From assembly GCA_022650895.1 (NCBI GenBank), contig JALCQC010000014.1:1-57891 (forward strand): a DNA stretch of 57,891 nt, in the 5' to 3' direction. Below the pieces are notes generated by a model. It worked only from the letters and a program-made list of their open reading frames with translations. It did no database searches and had not been told where the DNA came from. Positions 25,552-37,015 of this stretch are shown piece after piece. Within the stretch, counting starts at the first letter, position 1. The number at the start of each line of letters is the position of its first letter. This DNA is from Bifidobacteriaceae bacterium. GTDB lineage: Bacteria; Actinomycetota; Actinomycetes; Actinomycetales; Bifidobacteriaceae. The position numbers and the translations under genes were made by a program.

Positions 25552-28413
25552 TCAGCGCCCGTTCATGACTAATTTCTGGTGCGTGGCGCTTCTGCCTTCA
25601 GCAGCTTCCGCCTCCACCGTCTGAGTTGCTGGTCTTGCTGGCCCTGTTTCTGTTGCTGAGCCCGCCTCCACTGTCTGAGCTGCGGCACCGGCTTCGCTCG
25701 GCTTAAACCAGCGCAATCTCAGGGCGTTCAGCAACACCGAGACAGAGCTGAAACTCATTGCCGCGGCTGCGATCATGGGGTTGAGCAGCGGCCCTCCGAA
25801 TAGGTGCAGCACACCCATCGCCACTGGAATTCCGAGCACGTTGTAAGCGAAGGCCCAGAACAGGTTCTCCTTCACATTGCGGATGGTTGCGCGGCTCAGT
25901 TCGATGGCCGTCGGCACCTGCATGAGGTCGGAACGCATCAGAACGATGTCGGCGGACTCGATGGCCACGTCTGTTCCCGATCCAATGGCGATGCCGGTAT
26001 CCGCCTGGGCGAGTGCCGGAGCGTCGTTGATGCCGTCGCCGACCATGGCCACGTTGAGGCCGTCGGCCTGCAGCTGCTTCACTTTCGCTGCCTTCTGCTC
26101 GGGCAGGACCTCGCTCAGCACCTGATCAATACCGACGCGTCGTGCGATGGCGTCGGCGGTGCGCTGGTTGTCGCCGGTGATCATGACGGTGTGGATTCCC
26201 TTTTCGTGCAGACGTGCGATGGCGCTGGCACTGCTGGGCTTCACGGGATCCGCGACCGCTATGATTCCCATGAGGGCGGTGGCATCCGTGTGTCTTTCTT
26301 CTGAAGACGGTTCTTTGTCCGAAGGTGAAGATGCCGTTTGGCGTAACGTCTCGCCAGACGCTGTGCCCGGCATTCCTGCCTCTGCCTTCCGTGCGATGAA
26401 CAGTGGGGTTTTACCTTCGGCTGCGAGCCGTTCCGACGCGGCCTTTGCCTGTGTCGAGACCGTGACTCCGTGTTCTGCCATCAGCCTCTGGTTGCCCAGA
26501 AGCACATGGGATTGCCCGATTGTCGCTGTGATTCCGTGGCCGGGGAGGGCTTGGAAGTTGCTGAAGTCGGGAATTGAGAGGCCCCGCTCCTGTGCGCCGG
26601 AGATGATGGCTTCCGCGAGCGGATGCTCCGATCCCTTTTCAGCAGCGGCTGCCAGGGAGAGCGTTTCCTCCTCGTTAGCACCCCCGAAAGTGAGAAGATC
26701 CGTGATGGCAGGTTTCCCTTCGGTGAGGGTGCCGGTTTTGTCGAAGACGACAGTCTGGATCTTGTATGCGGCCTCAAGTGCTTCGCCGGACTTGATGAGG
26801 ATGCCGTTTTCGGCACCCTTGCCAGTGCCCACCATGATGGCGGTCGGCGTGGCGAGTCCCAATGCGCAAGGGCAGGCGATAACGAGAACCGAGATCGTGA
26901 TCGTCAGCGCGAAAATCCACGATTCCTGTCCGAGGAAGAACCATGCGAGACCGGCCACGACCGCCAGCCCGATGACAATCGGCACGAAAATGCCGCTCAC
27001 CTTGTCGGCGATGCGCGCGATGGGGGCCTTGTCCTCCTGCGCGTTCTCCACCAGCGTGATGATCTGCTGAAGTGTGCTGTCACGCCCGACCTTGGTTGCC
27101 GTCATGCGGAACGTACCGTTTTTGTTGATGCTCGCTCCGACCACCGAGTCACCCTCGCCTTTGGTGACGGGGAGGGATTCTCCGGTGATCATGGATTCGT
27201 CGACTGTGGAGGTGCCCGCAATGATCACGCCGTCGACGGGAATCTTCTCGCCGGGACGCACCACCACGATGTCCCCGACAACGACTTCGTCGAGCGGTAT
27301 CTCCATTTCGGAGGATTCCGAGCTGCTGGTGGCGGTGCTGCTCGCAAGGGTCGCGTCGGTGTTGGCATGGTTGGTGTTGGCATGGCCCGCAGTGCCAGCG
27401 ATGGCGGTGCTGCCGGCTGTGGTGGGAACTGAGGTGCCGTTGTTGAGCGTCAGAAGTTCGTCGGGGGAGAGGTCGACCACGGCATCTCCGCCGCCGCCCG
27501 CCACGCCGGACTTGCGGATGACGTGCGCGGTTTTGGGGGCCAACCCCATGAGTTCTGTGATGGCGCTAGAGGCGCGGCCCTTGGAGACCGCTTCAAAGTA
27601 CTTGCCGAGCGTGATGAGCGTGAGGATTACCGCCGCGGACTCAAAGTACAGATTGTGCGCGAAAGTTGTATTGCCGAGATAGATCTGCACTGTGCCGTAC
27701 AGGCTGTAAAGCACGGCCGCGCTGGCACCGAGGGCCACCAGCGAGTCCATGTTCGGATGACCTTTGAACAATGTGCGATAGCCGATCGTAAAGAAGGACC
27801 GGCCAAGCCACAGCACTGGCAGTGTCAGCACAAGCTGGGTGGTGGCGAAGGTCGCGGGATATATGTCCGGGTTCAGGAAGCTGGGCACGGGTAGGCCGAT
27901 CATCGGTCCCATTGCCAGGTACAGCACGAGTACCGCGAAAATTGCCGAAATCCAGAACCGACGCCATGTGTGTTGCATTTCCGCCGCTTTGCGCTCTGTC
28001 CGAGCGGAATTCTCTGCCTCGGCCTGTGCCTGTGTCTTCAGATCTTCTATCTGGGTGGCGCCATAGCCAGCATCCGACACGGCACGAATGATGTCGTCGA
28101 TGGTGGTGTCATGCGGATCATAGTGCACTTGCATTTTCTCGGTGGTGAGGTTGACGTTCGCTTTGGAGACGCCCGGCAGCCCGTTGACCGATTTCTCGAT
28201 AGTCTGCGCGCACGAGGCGCACACCATTCCGGTGATGTCGTAATTGGAGAGGGCGGTCCCGTCTGTAGACGTCTCGTTTGGCGCGGAGATTCCATTTGGT
28301 GCTGAGGCGCCGTTTGGCACGCCGGTTGCGTTGGGCATACCGGGCATGACGGCCTCACTGGATGTACTGACTGTGCTGTCCGCCCTGCCTGCCGTCTTGA
28401 GTAGATCTGTCAT
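25552..28413 (-). CDS. copA: Copper-exporting P1B-type ATPase CopA
   Basis: A 953-residue heavy-metal ATPase. One N-terminal HMA domain with GMVCASC (62-68), eight spans, TGES in the actuator (410-413), the transmembrane CPC motif (514-516) typical of Cu(I) pumps, Asp558 in DKTGTLTEG, the SEHPLAE His-Pro motif (597-598), and [14 protein letters not shown]. It is larger than usual because of three low-complexity stretches: an N-terminal lead (20-55), a Gly/Ser/Thr/Asn-rich insert in the actuator region (about 301-371), and a Ser/Glu/Thr-rich insert in the nucleotide-binding domain (about 676-713). It exports Cu(I) to the outside. Its promoter carries CopY-type operators. Confidence 0.95.
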   Translation of the reverse strand: MTDLLKTAGRADSTVSTSSEAVMPGMPNATGVPNGASAPNGISAPNETSTDGTALSNYDITGMVCASCAQTIEKSVNGLPGVSKANVNLTTEKMQVHYDPHDTTIDDIIRAVSDAGYGATQIEDLKTQAQAEAENSARTERKAAEMQHTWRRFWISAIFAVLVLYLAMGPMIGLPVPSFLNPDIYPATFATTQLVLTLPVLWLGRSFFTIGYRTLFKGHPNMDSLVALGASAAVLYSLYGTVQIYLGNTTFAHNLYFESAAVILTLITLGKYFEAVSKGRASSAITELMGLAPKTAHVIRKSGVAGGGGDAVVDLSPDELLTLNNGTSVPTTAGSTAIAGTAGHANTNHANTDATLASSTATSSSESSEMEIPLDEVVVGDIVVVRPGEKIPVDGVIIAGTSTVDESMITGESLPVTKGEGDSVVGASINKNGTFRMTATKVGRDSTLQQIITLVENAQEDKAPIARIADKVSGIFVPIVIGLAVVAGLAWFFLGQESWIFALTITISVLVIACPCALGLATPTAIMVGTGKGAENGILIKSGEALEAAYKIQTVVFDKTGTLTEGKPAITDLLTFGGANEEETLSLAAAAEKGSEHPLAEAIISGAQERGLSIPDFSNFQALPGHGITATIGQSHVLLGNQRLMAEHGVTVSTQAKAASERLAAEGKTPLFIARKAEAGMPGTASGETLRQTASSPSDKEPSSEERHTDATALMGIIAVADPVKPSSASAIARLHEKGIHTVMITGDNQRTADAIARRVGIDQVLSEVLPEQKAAKVKQLQADGLNVAMVGDGINDAPALAQADTGIAIGSGTDVAIESADIVLMRSDLMQVPTAIELSRATIRNVKENLFWAFAYNVLGIPVAMGVLHLFGGPLLNPMIAAAAMSFSSVSVLLNALRLRWFKPSEAGAAAQTVEAGSATETGPARPATQTVEAEAAEGRSATHQKLVMNGR

Positions 28414-28563
28414 CTCTTGCCCTTCCTGGAACGGAATGCCTTCCCTGTTCGCGGCTTTTCAGCCGTCAAGCTGAACCTGTTGCGCTCAGCTGATGTGCCG
28501 AGTCGTTGTGCTCACAGAGCCGTTGCGCCGCAACAGTCACAGAATCGAGGCGGTCATTCCGTT

Positions 28564-28619
28564 TACAACTGTAAACAACATCTACTATGGAATATACCGG
28601 TTACGTTTACATCTGTCAA
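28564..28619 (-). promoter_or_regulatory. copA promoter with two cop boxes
   Basis: On the minus strand: TTGACA (28614-28619), a 17-bp spacer and TATATT (28591-28596), a near-perfect housekeeping promoter. A consensus cop box TACANNTGTA lies at 28564-28573 (TACAACTGTA inside a 16-bp GTTTAC/GTAAAC palindrome), just downstream of the predicted transcription start, and a one-mismatch copy (TACATCTGTC, 28608-28617) overlaps the -35. CopY bound here would block transcription. The leader from about 28584 to the ATG is near 170 nt. Confidence 0.8.
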
Positions 28620-28633
28620 TGGTTATGTGTGGG

Positions 28634-29179
28634 TTACGCGCGCAGCAAGTTTTTCTTGAATTGCGCCAGTGGTTCCTTACGGGTTGCGTTCTCCGTGCGC
28701 GCCGATGGGGGTAGGCAGTCGCAGGTCATCGCATCGGGTGCATCGGGTAGCTTTTCCTCCAGGACTGCGATCATGGCGCGGATATCCGTTTTGCTCATGG
28801 CCTGGTCCCGCACGAGGTTGATGAGAGCCTTGCCCTTTTTCATGGAGCAGAGATGGTTGAAGAGTTGTGCGGCGGAATCGTCCATGGCTTGGTTCTCGGG
28901 AATGACCGCATGATAGATGAACTTTCGGTTTTCGCGCTCCGTGGCGAGAAAGCCTTTCTTCGTCAGCCGGGCCAGCAGCGTCTTGATGGTGGATTCGGAC
29001 CAGTCGCGCTTCTGCTGCATCAGCACGATGATCTCGCGCGTGGGAATGGAGCCGACCGTCCAGATAATGCGCATGAGCTCCCATTCCGCCGGGGTGATCG
29101 CTTCCGTATGCTGCGCGCCATGGGCGTCACGTGTTTTAGGCCTAGTGTTCGCGGTGATCGTGCTGTTGTTTGTGTTCAT
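28634..29179 (-). CDS. copY: CopY/BlaI-family copper-responsive repressor
   Basis: A 181-residue BlaI/MecI/CopY regulator. The winged helix covers residues 28-98 (ITPAEWELMRIIWTVGSIPTREI, WSESTIKTLLARLTKKGFL); the C-terminal half is helical and would dimerise. CopY proteins sense copper with a C-terminal CxCxxxxCxC cluster; here only one CxC is visible (Cys153 and Cys155, MTCDC), plus a lone Cys111, so the metal-sensing site is reduced. AAGGAG just before the ATG at 29179 fixes the start. It is followed by copA and copZ on the same strand and has a cop box in its own promoter, so it is autoregulated. Confidence 0.9.
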   Translation of the reverse strand: MNTNNSTITANTRPKTRDAHGAQHTEAITPAEWELMRIIWTVGSIPTREIIVLMQQKRDWSESTIKTLLARLTKKGFLATERENRKFIYHAVIPENQAMDDSAAQLFNHLCSMKKGKALINLVRDQAMSKTDIRAMIAVLEEKLPDAPDAMTCDCLPPSARTENATRKEPLAQFKKNLLRA

Positions 29180-29217
29180 TAGAACTCCTTGTGATGCGAA
29201 CATTTATCTAAATTGTC

Positions 29218-29227
29218 TACAGTTGTA
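29218..29227 (-). promoter_or_regulatory. cop box in the copY promoter
   Basis: TACAGTTGTA, an exact match to the TACANNTGTA operator of CopY-type repressors, 39 bp upstream of the copY ATG. It overlaps the likely -35/spacer region of the copY promoter (TTGTTT, 17 bp, AGATAA on the minus strand). Confidence 0.75.
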
Positions 29228-29306
29228 AACAATTGTAGCGAAGATGTGGCCCTTCGCTCAGGGCTGGTAGGAGCTGAAGTGAAAGATGCGATCATGATTT
29301 TAAAAA

Positions 29307-29327
29307 CTTGAGTGCATCTCACTCAAG
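29307..29327 (+). promoter_or_regulatory. HAIR element (HspR operator) before clpB
   Basis: CTTGAGT, 7 nt, ACTCAAG: an exact match to the actinobacterial HAIR inverted repeat bound by the heat-shock repressor HspR. It is centred 83 bp before the clpB ATG and covers the probable -35 (TTGAGT). It indicates heat-shock induction of clpB; hspR itself is not in the window. Confidence 0.9.
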
Positions 29328-29399
29328 TTTGGAATAAATCGCCTCCCTGTCTGTTGAAGGAAGCAGACATAGATACGAGTGCGGAACGTGGAGGCTTTT

Positions 29400-32069
<2,670 letters not shown>

Positions 32070-32114
32070 GCGATACTGCTGAGCGATACTGCCGTGAGTT
32101 TCTACGACACGCCG

Positions 32115-32160
32115 GAGGGCGGCGAATCACCTCTTTTTTAAGGTGAAATCCGCCGCCCTC
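32115..32160 (+). terminator. Stem-loop behind clpB
   Basis: Outer stem of 10 bp (32115-32124 with 32151-32160) and inner stem of 6 bp (32127-32132 with 32141-32146) with a T-rich apical loop. No T-run follows the outer stem, so it may act as a processing or attenuation structure; termination is the simplest reading. Confidence 0.6.
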
Positions 32161-32593
32161 AATGTTCAAAAAATAAACATATGGAATAATCTTGTTCAAG
32201 ATTCAACACGCCGAATTTCCTGTGGAATGACGCCGAAAAGTCAACATGTCATTGTTGTTCGTTCATTTGTCAACAGAGTTCATTCCAGCGAAATCTATCA
32301 TCAATTTGTTCATTTTTATTCCATAGGTACTATCATTCCAAGGTTTTTACATGCGTATACTTTTTCCAGGATGTGCGGCTGGCTCAACGAAGAGTCGGCG
32401 GCTCATCGGAACAACTCAATATGAGAACCCCGGTCCTCTGCTCCCCTCTTCACCTTCTGCAGAGAATCGGACAATGGGCGCGAAGCACCCCCTCTTCAGC
32501 TTCGCGCCCGCCTTCATTTTCTGCCAATTTTTCCTTAGGGAAATCAGCGACGTGAGAGCCCATGTCCGCAGCCACGCAGCTAAAACCGCGTGT
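32161..32593. other. A+T-rich intergenic region with a terminator-like hairpin
   Basis: About 430 bp between clpB and the lacI promoter without a convincing gene, clearly richer in A+T than its surroundings up to about 32360. It contains a perfect palindrome AATCTTG-TT-CAAGATT (32188-32203), scattered CATTCC motifs, and an 11-bp perfect hairpin (32476-32486 with 32499-32509) followed by a T-rich stretch that looks like a terminator. An RNA gene ending at that hairpin is possible but unproven. Confidence 0.45.
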
Positions 32594-32637
32594 TTGACTA
32601 AGCCCAGAGCGTTGCTATATCAAGCTTTGAACGTTCT
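32594..32637 (+). promoter_or_regulatory. Promoter and operator candidate of the LacI regulator gene
   Basis: TTGACT (32594-32599), 16-bp spacer, TATATC (32616-32621), then the CG-centred palindrome TGAACGTTCT core (GAACGTTC at 32629-32636) at the expected transcription start. CG-centred palindromes are typical of LacI-family operators, so autoregulation is likely. Confidence 0.5.
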
Positions 32638-32715
32638 GATAGTCTGTTATGGCCGTGAAAACCGTGTATTTTTGACGACGAGAATTGATTTGTCAGCGAG
32701 AGGGGAGTTTTTACG

Positions 32716-33798
32716 ATGGTGAGTATTCGCGATGTGGCAAAAGTGGCCGGCGTCTCGCACCAGACCGTTTCCAACGTGCTGAATACTCCTGAAATTGTTT
32801 CGGAAGCCACGCGCGAACGTATCAACAAAGCCATCAAGGTGCTGGGTTACAAGCCGAATGCGGCCGCCCGTCGTCTGCGGTCCGGACATTCCGACGTTCT
32901 CGCCCTGGGGATTTCCCCGGCCTCCGATCGTTCTCCCTCTCCTATCTTCGATTCCTTCCTTCATCAGCTCGCTTCGGCCGCGGGTAAAGACGGCAAGAAA
33001 GTCATGCTGTACGCGAAAACGGACCAGGACAAGGACATCGAGCTCTTCGAAAGCCTTCGGGAACAGTCCGACGTCGACGCGATTATCCTCAACGGTCTCG
33101 AGCATCAGGATCGCCGACCTCTGTGGCTGTTGGAGCATCATCAGCTTTTCGCACTCTTTGGCCGCCCCTGGGGTCTCCCACAGGAAAAGGCCGTAGAAAT
33201 TCCCTGGGTGGATGTCGACGGCTTTGCCGGCATCAAGGAAATGACGCAGCGGCTGATCGCCGCCGGCCGCACCCATATCGGCTACATCGGCTGGTCCTCC
33301 GACCCCGGCGTGGGCTCCGACCGTTACGACGGTTGGAAAACCGCCCTTAAAGAAGCTGACATCCCCTATGCCTCCAACGACGAAGATCTCGCCTCGTGGA
33401 CCGAGAAAGTGGAGGAGGGCCTCGGGGCTGGCATGGAGGAGGCCGCGGCGCTGATGGAGCGCCACCCCGACCTTGACGCCATCGTGTGTCCCTCTGACAA
33501 CATTGCCGTGGGCGTGCTGCTGGCCGTGAGCCGGCTGACGAAATACACCGTCGTGGACGACGATCCTGAAAAGGACATTTCCGCCCGGCCCGTCATTGTC
33601 ACCGGTTTCGATAACTCACGTTTGGCGCGTGCCTTCGCATTCCCCTCGGTGTCGCAGCCGCTGGATCAGGTCGCCACCGAACTGGTTCGCATGATCAACG
33701 AGATCCTCAAGGGTGTAAAGGTGAGCAATGAGCCGCGCTGGCATCGACTCCTGAAGCCGACGCTTGTCTGGCGCGATTCCGCGGTGGGCGGGAAATAG
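32716..33798 (+). CDS. LacI-family transcriptional regulator
   Basis: A 360-residue sugar-responsive repressor. The LacI helix-turn-helix and hinge are at residues 2-58 (VSIRDVAKVAGVSHQTVSNVLN, then PNAAARRLRSG); the rest is a periplasmic-binding-protein-like effector domain with DAIVCPSDNIAVGVL and VIVTGFDNSRLARAFAFPSVSQP. The ribosome site GGGGAG is 10 bp upstream of the ATG. No sugar gene sits next to it, so its targets and inducer are unknown; the nearest sugar genes are over 27 kb away. A palindromic operator candidate in its own promoter suggests self-control. Confidence 0.93.
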   Translation: MVSIRDVAKVAGVSHQTVSNVLNTPEIVSEATRERINKAIKVLGYKPNAAARRLRSGHSDVLALGISPASDRSPSPIFDSFLHQLASAAGKDGKKVMLYAKTDQDKDIELFESLREQSDVDAIILNGLEHQDRRPLWLLEHHQLFALFGRPWGLPQEKAVEIPWVDVDGFAGIKEMTQRLIAAGRTHIGYIGWSSDPGVGSDRYDGWKTALKEADIPYASNDEDLASWTEKVEEGLGAGMEEAAALMERHPDLDAIVCPSDNIAVGVLLAVSRLTKYTVVDDDPEKDISARPVIVTGFDNSRLARAFAFPSVSQPLDQVATELVRMINEILKGVKVSNEPRWHRLLKPTLVWRDSAVGGK

Positions 33799-33850
33799 GC
33801 GTCGCCGAGGGGTGGCATGGGTGCCACCGCGCAGAACCGTTAGTCAGCAG

Positions 33851-34432
33851 TCAGTCGTTGATATCCGCCTTGTAGAAATTGATGTACGAACGTGACGGGG
33901 TGGGACCGCGCTGCCCTTGGTAATGCGACCCTGTTCCCGTGGAACCGTACGGATGTTCGGCGGGCGAGGAGAGCTGGAAGAAGCACATCTGACCGATTTT
34001 CATTCCTGGCCACAGCTTAACCGGCAGTGTGCTCACATTCGACAGCTCCAACGTGATGTGTCCTTCGAAACCGGGATCGACGAATCCCGCAGTCGAATGC
34101 GTGAGGATCCCCAAACGCCCCAGTGAGCTTTTTCCTTCGAGACGTGCCGCCGTGGACGCCGACAGCTTGATGTATTCCCAAGTGGACCCCAGCACGAATT
34201 CGCCCGGATGTAGAATCCATGGCTCGTCGGAGGCGACTTCGAAGCGCTCGGTAAGATCGCCCTGATCTTCTGCGGGATCGACGTACGTGTATTCGTGGTT
34301 GTTGAAGATGCGGAAGAAGCGATCCAGCCGCACATCTATGGAGGCCGGCTGCACCATTTCGGGAGTGTAGGGGTCCAGGCTCACCTCTCCAGACTCGATG
34401 GCGGCGCGGATATCGCGGTCACTCAGCAGCAT
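33851..34432 (-). CDS. dcd: dCTP deaminase
   Basis: A 193-residue trimeric nucleotide deaminase that turns dCTP into dUTP (or directly into dUMP in bifunctional forms) for thymidylate supply. Family motifs: [15 protein letters not shown] at the N-terminus, [10 protein letters not shown], the nucleotide-binding [32 protein letters not shown] (101-132, with catalytic Glu129), and the C-terminal [11 protein letters not shown] lid. The start at 34432 has GGAGA 7 bp upstream; the longer frame to 34480 has none. Whether it is mono- or bifunctional is not decided by these motifs. It is convergent with the LacI gene. Confidence 0.95.
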   Translation of the reverse strand: MLLSDRDIRAAIESGEVSLDPYTPEMVQPASIDVRLDRFFRIFNNHEYTYVDPAEDQGDLTERFEVASDEPWILHPGEFVLGSTWEYIKLSASTAARLEGKSSLGRLGILTHSTAGFVDPGFEGHITLELSNVSTLPVKLWPGMKIGQMCFFQLSSPAEHPYGSTGTGSHYQGQRGPTPSRSYINFYKADIND

Positions 34433-34594
34433 GGTTTCTCCTTCACCTTCCGGCACATCCCAAAGTCGGGACATCCGCAAGGTCTCAACCTCGGTCTCAA
34501 CATCTTCGGATTGCTCAACATTTTCATCATAGTAGACGGCTCTGCGCGGCGGCGTCCCTCATTGAAAACGGAGGAGGGGCGTTAGAGTGAAAGC

Positions 34595-35320
34595 ATGAGA
34601 AGCGATAGCGATGAGTCGGCATCGAATGCCGCGAAGTTGCACATCACGGCAGCGGCATGGTCGGCCAGAGACGGCCAGATGAATCCGAGCAGGCCCATTT
34701 TTCTCGGTTTGCATGGGTGGGGCTCGGACGAGAACGATTTTGCGGAGTTGTTGCAGGTCATCGCGCCCTATAACGACTATGCGTCCCTGCGTGCGCCCAT
34801 CGCGCTGTCGGACCTCTACAAAAACATGACTCCCGGTCAGACGGGTTTCTCATGGCTTACCGAAATGATGCCACAGGGGGATCAGCTCGACCGCGAGGCT
34901 TTTGCGGGTGCTCTGGCTATCAATGAGTGGATTGAGGCTCATATCCCCTCTGACCGTGACATCGTCCCGATCGGGTTCTCGCAGGGCGGCCTCATGGTGA
35001 CGCAGCTGCTGCGGGTGAATCCGGAACGGTTCCGCGCGGCGGTGGTGCTCTCGGGCTTCCATGCCCCGGGCAACCTCGCAGAGACCAAGCCGGCCGAAGA
35101 GCGCCTGCCATCCCTTGAGATCCCTGTCTTCTTTGGGTTCGGGGAGGACGATGAGGTCGTTCCGCGTTACGAGCTTTCCGCCACAGGCGCGTGGCTGGAG
35201 GAAAACACCTATCTCAAGCAGAAGAGCTATCGCCGATTGGGGCACGGACTGTTCTACCAGGAGGTGGATGACCTGCGCACGTGGCTTTTGGACATGAACA
35301 TCACGAGTGGTCTGATGTAG
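34595..35320 (+). CDS. Alpha/beta-hydrolase, phospholipase/carboxylesterase family
   Basis: A 241-residue serine hydrolase. The nucleophile is Ser129 in GFSQGG, with an acid in GEDDEVVP (about 185-187) and His217 in RLGHGL completing the triad; LHGWGSDENDF forms the oxyanion region. Relatives cleave short acyl esters; the substrate is unknown. TAGAGT at 34583-34588 lies 6 nt before the ATG, with TTGAAA 15 bp further upstream, which suggests a leaderless transcript. The last 20 bases overlap the 3' end of the TetR gene on the other strand. Confidence 0.9.
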   Translation: MRSDSDESASNAAKLHITAAAWSARDGQMNPSRPIFLGLHGWGSDENDFAELLQVIAPYNDYASLRAPIALSDLYKNMTPGQTGFSWLTEMMPQGDQLDREAFAGALAINEWIEAHIPSDRDIVPIGFSQGGLMVTQLLRVNPERFRAAVVLSGFHAPGNLAETKPAEERLPSLEIPVFFGFGEDDEVVPRYELSATGAWLEENTYLKQKSYRRLGHGLFYQEVDDLRTWLLDMNITSGLM

Positions 35321-36119
35321 GCGTAGGTTCCGCGCCCTGCTTCTCCGGGGGCTGTTTTTCTGAGTTTTGCTTTTCGACGCCCTTCTTCTTTGCCTTCTCT
35401 GCGTCGTCACCGGCTTTCTGGGCCGCTGCCTTCTTCTGTTGTTCCGCTTCCTTCTCCCGCTTTTCTGCATCCTTACGGCGCCGATTTTTGGCAGCCGCCG
35501 ACTCGAAGCGCAGCTCCGGCTTCGCATCCATGCGGCTGAGCCCGTTCCACGCCAGGTTCACGATGTACGCGGCGAGCTGTTCCTTGTCAACCTTGCGCAG
35601 ATCGGCCCAATATTGCCCGGTGAAAACGGTCATACCCACCAGCATCTGCGCATAGTAGGGAGCGCCCTTCAGGGGAATCTTGTGCAGTCGGAACGTCTCG
35701 GAAAGCAGGTCCTCCACCCGGGTGCTCACGTCTCCGAGCAGAGAGCTGAAGGAGCCGGTGGGGTCGGTGGAGGGGGAGTCGCGGACCAAAACCTGAAAAC
35801 CCTCTGTGTTCTCCTCTATATAAGTAAGGAGAGCGAGTGCTGCCCTCTCCAAAATTTGGCGTGGATGCTGGTCGGGGTTGTCCAGGGTGGAGATGAGCGC
35901 ATTGGTGAGTGCCTGCATTTCGCGGTCTACGATGACCGCGTACAGTCCTTCTTTTCCGCCGAAGTGCTCGTAGACGATGGGTTTGCTCACTTTGGCGGCG
36001 CTTGCGATCTCTTCCACGCTGACGGCTTCGAAGCCTTTGGACGCGAAGAGAGTCCGTCCCACCTCGATGAGCTGTGCTCTTCTCTCTGCTGACGTCATGC
36101 GTGCCGACTTGTTTGCCAT
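35301..36119 (-). CDS. TetR-family regulator with a long charged tail
   Basis: A 272-residue regulator. The N-terminal TetR helix-turn-helix is clear (residues 10-58: RRAQLIEVGRTLFASKGFEAVSVEEIASAAKVSKPIVYEHFGGKEGLYAVI). The ligand domain runs to about residue 200. The last 70 residues are Lys/Glu/Ala/Gln-rich and likely disordered or coiled (NRRRKDAEKREKEAEQQKKA and similar), which is uncommon in TetR proteins. Effector and targets are unknown. The gene is divergent from the small membrane protein at 36262 and convergent, with 20 bp overlap, with the esterase. Confidence 0.92.
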   Translation of the reverse strand: MANKSARMTSAERRAQLIEVGRTLFASKGFEAVSVEEIASAAKVSKPIVYEHFGGKEGLYAVIVDREMQALTNALISTLDNPDQHPRQILERAALALLTYIEENTEGFQVLVRDSPSTDPTGSFSSLLGDVSTRVEDLLSETFRLHKIPLKGAPYYAQMLVGMTVFTGQYWADLRKVDKEQLAAYIVNLAWNGLSRMDAKPELRFESAAAKNRRRKDAEKREKEAEQQKKAAAQKAGDDAEKAKKKGVEKQNSEKQPPEKQGAEPTPTSDHS

Positions 36120-36261
36120 GCCTCTATTTTCTCACTGTGGCACGGACGGGTTGTTTTTCTGAGCTGTCCGCAACTCCGAGGGTTGCGCAATTAAGCGGAA
36201 AACGTGCGACATTTGTGCGAACGGCATACTTTTCCATGCTCTGTATGGCAGTATTTGAGAT

Positions 36262-36954
36262 GTGTGGATTGCAATTCTTATTTGGTTTCTCATCATCATC
36301 GCCATACTGGTGGCGGTACTTCTGCTTGCCCGAGCGGAGTCGCATGACGAAAAGTTTTCGGCGAGCATTCCCGATGGCGTCGAATACGAGGCCCGTCAGG
36401 AGCGGCTCGAGGAGGAGCGTCGCAGCTCGGCCCGCATCGTCGCTCCCGGAATTGTGATTCAACCGTCGAACAAGGTCGCTCCCGGAGCTACGGAGCAGCC
36501 GGCCCGTGTCCCGGATCATCCCTCGCAGGAGATCCCCGTCACCAAGCCTGTCGTCTCCACGAGCCGCAAGGTCGTCGAGGTGAAGGGAATTCTCCAGCCC
36601 CGCCGCACGGCCCCATCTCCGCACGGCTCGCGCACCGCACAGAATCAGAGCCAGAGCCCGCACCCGGTCCGGGAGTCACAGAGCTCGCAGACTGCGCCTT
36701 CCGCGCAGGGTTCACAGACTGAGTCGGTCGCTCGTTCGGTACGGCCGACTGTCGCGGAAACCACCCAAGTAGGCATGCGTCCGCTGAAAGAGAAACATTC
36801 ACTGCTGACGGAACTTCCTCTCCCCAAGCGCAAAAAGGAAGAGGCCTCCATGGAACAGACGTCTGCGGAAGACGTGGAACCCGAAGGCTCCGCGTCATTG
36901 GCGCATCTCGTCTCGAAGACTGAGGCGAAGGAAGCCAGCAAGCAACAGAAGTAA
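36262..36954 (+). CDS. Hypothetical protein with one N-terminal membrane span
   Basis: A 230-residue protein I cannot assign. Residues 2-23 are a strong hydrophobic span (WIAILIWFLIIIAILVAVLLL), followed by an acidic/basic linker and a long, Ser/Gln/Pro/Arg-rich low-complexity region. No enzyme motif is visible. The GTG start has no ribosome site; an in-frame stop 6 bp upstream rules out a longer form. It ends 61 bp before ftsY and may be co-expressed with it. The layout (span plus disordered tail) suggests a cytoplasmic-tailed membrane protein. Confidence 0.65.
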   Translation: MWIAILIWFLIIIAILVAVLLLARAESHDEKFSASIPDGVEYEARQERLEEERRSSARIVAPGIVIQPSNKVAPGATEQPARVPDHPSQEIPVTKPVVSTSRKVVEVKGILQPRRTAPSPHGSRTAQNQSQSPHPVRESQSSQTAPSAQGSQTESVARSVRPTVAETTQVGMRPLKEKHSLLTELPLPKRKKEEASMEQTSAEDVEPEGSASLAHLVSKTEAKEASKQQK

Positions 36955-37015
36955 AACCGCAGTAAAATGAGACGATTTTGCCACGAGTGTCCCACTTTTT
37001 CCCTAGGCTGGTGGC

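Noticed and set aside
32143..32424. A 93-codon ORF behind clpB.
   Set aside because: It begins inside the clpB stem-loop, in A+T-rich DNA, with no start signal and no family features.
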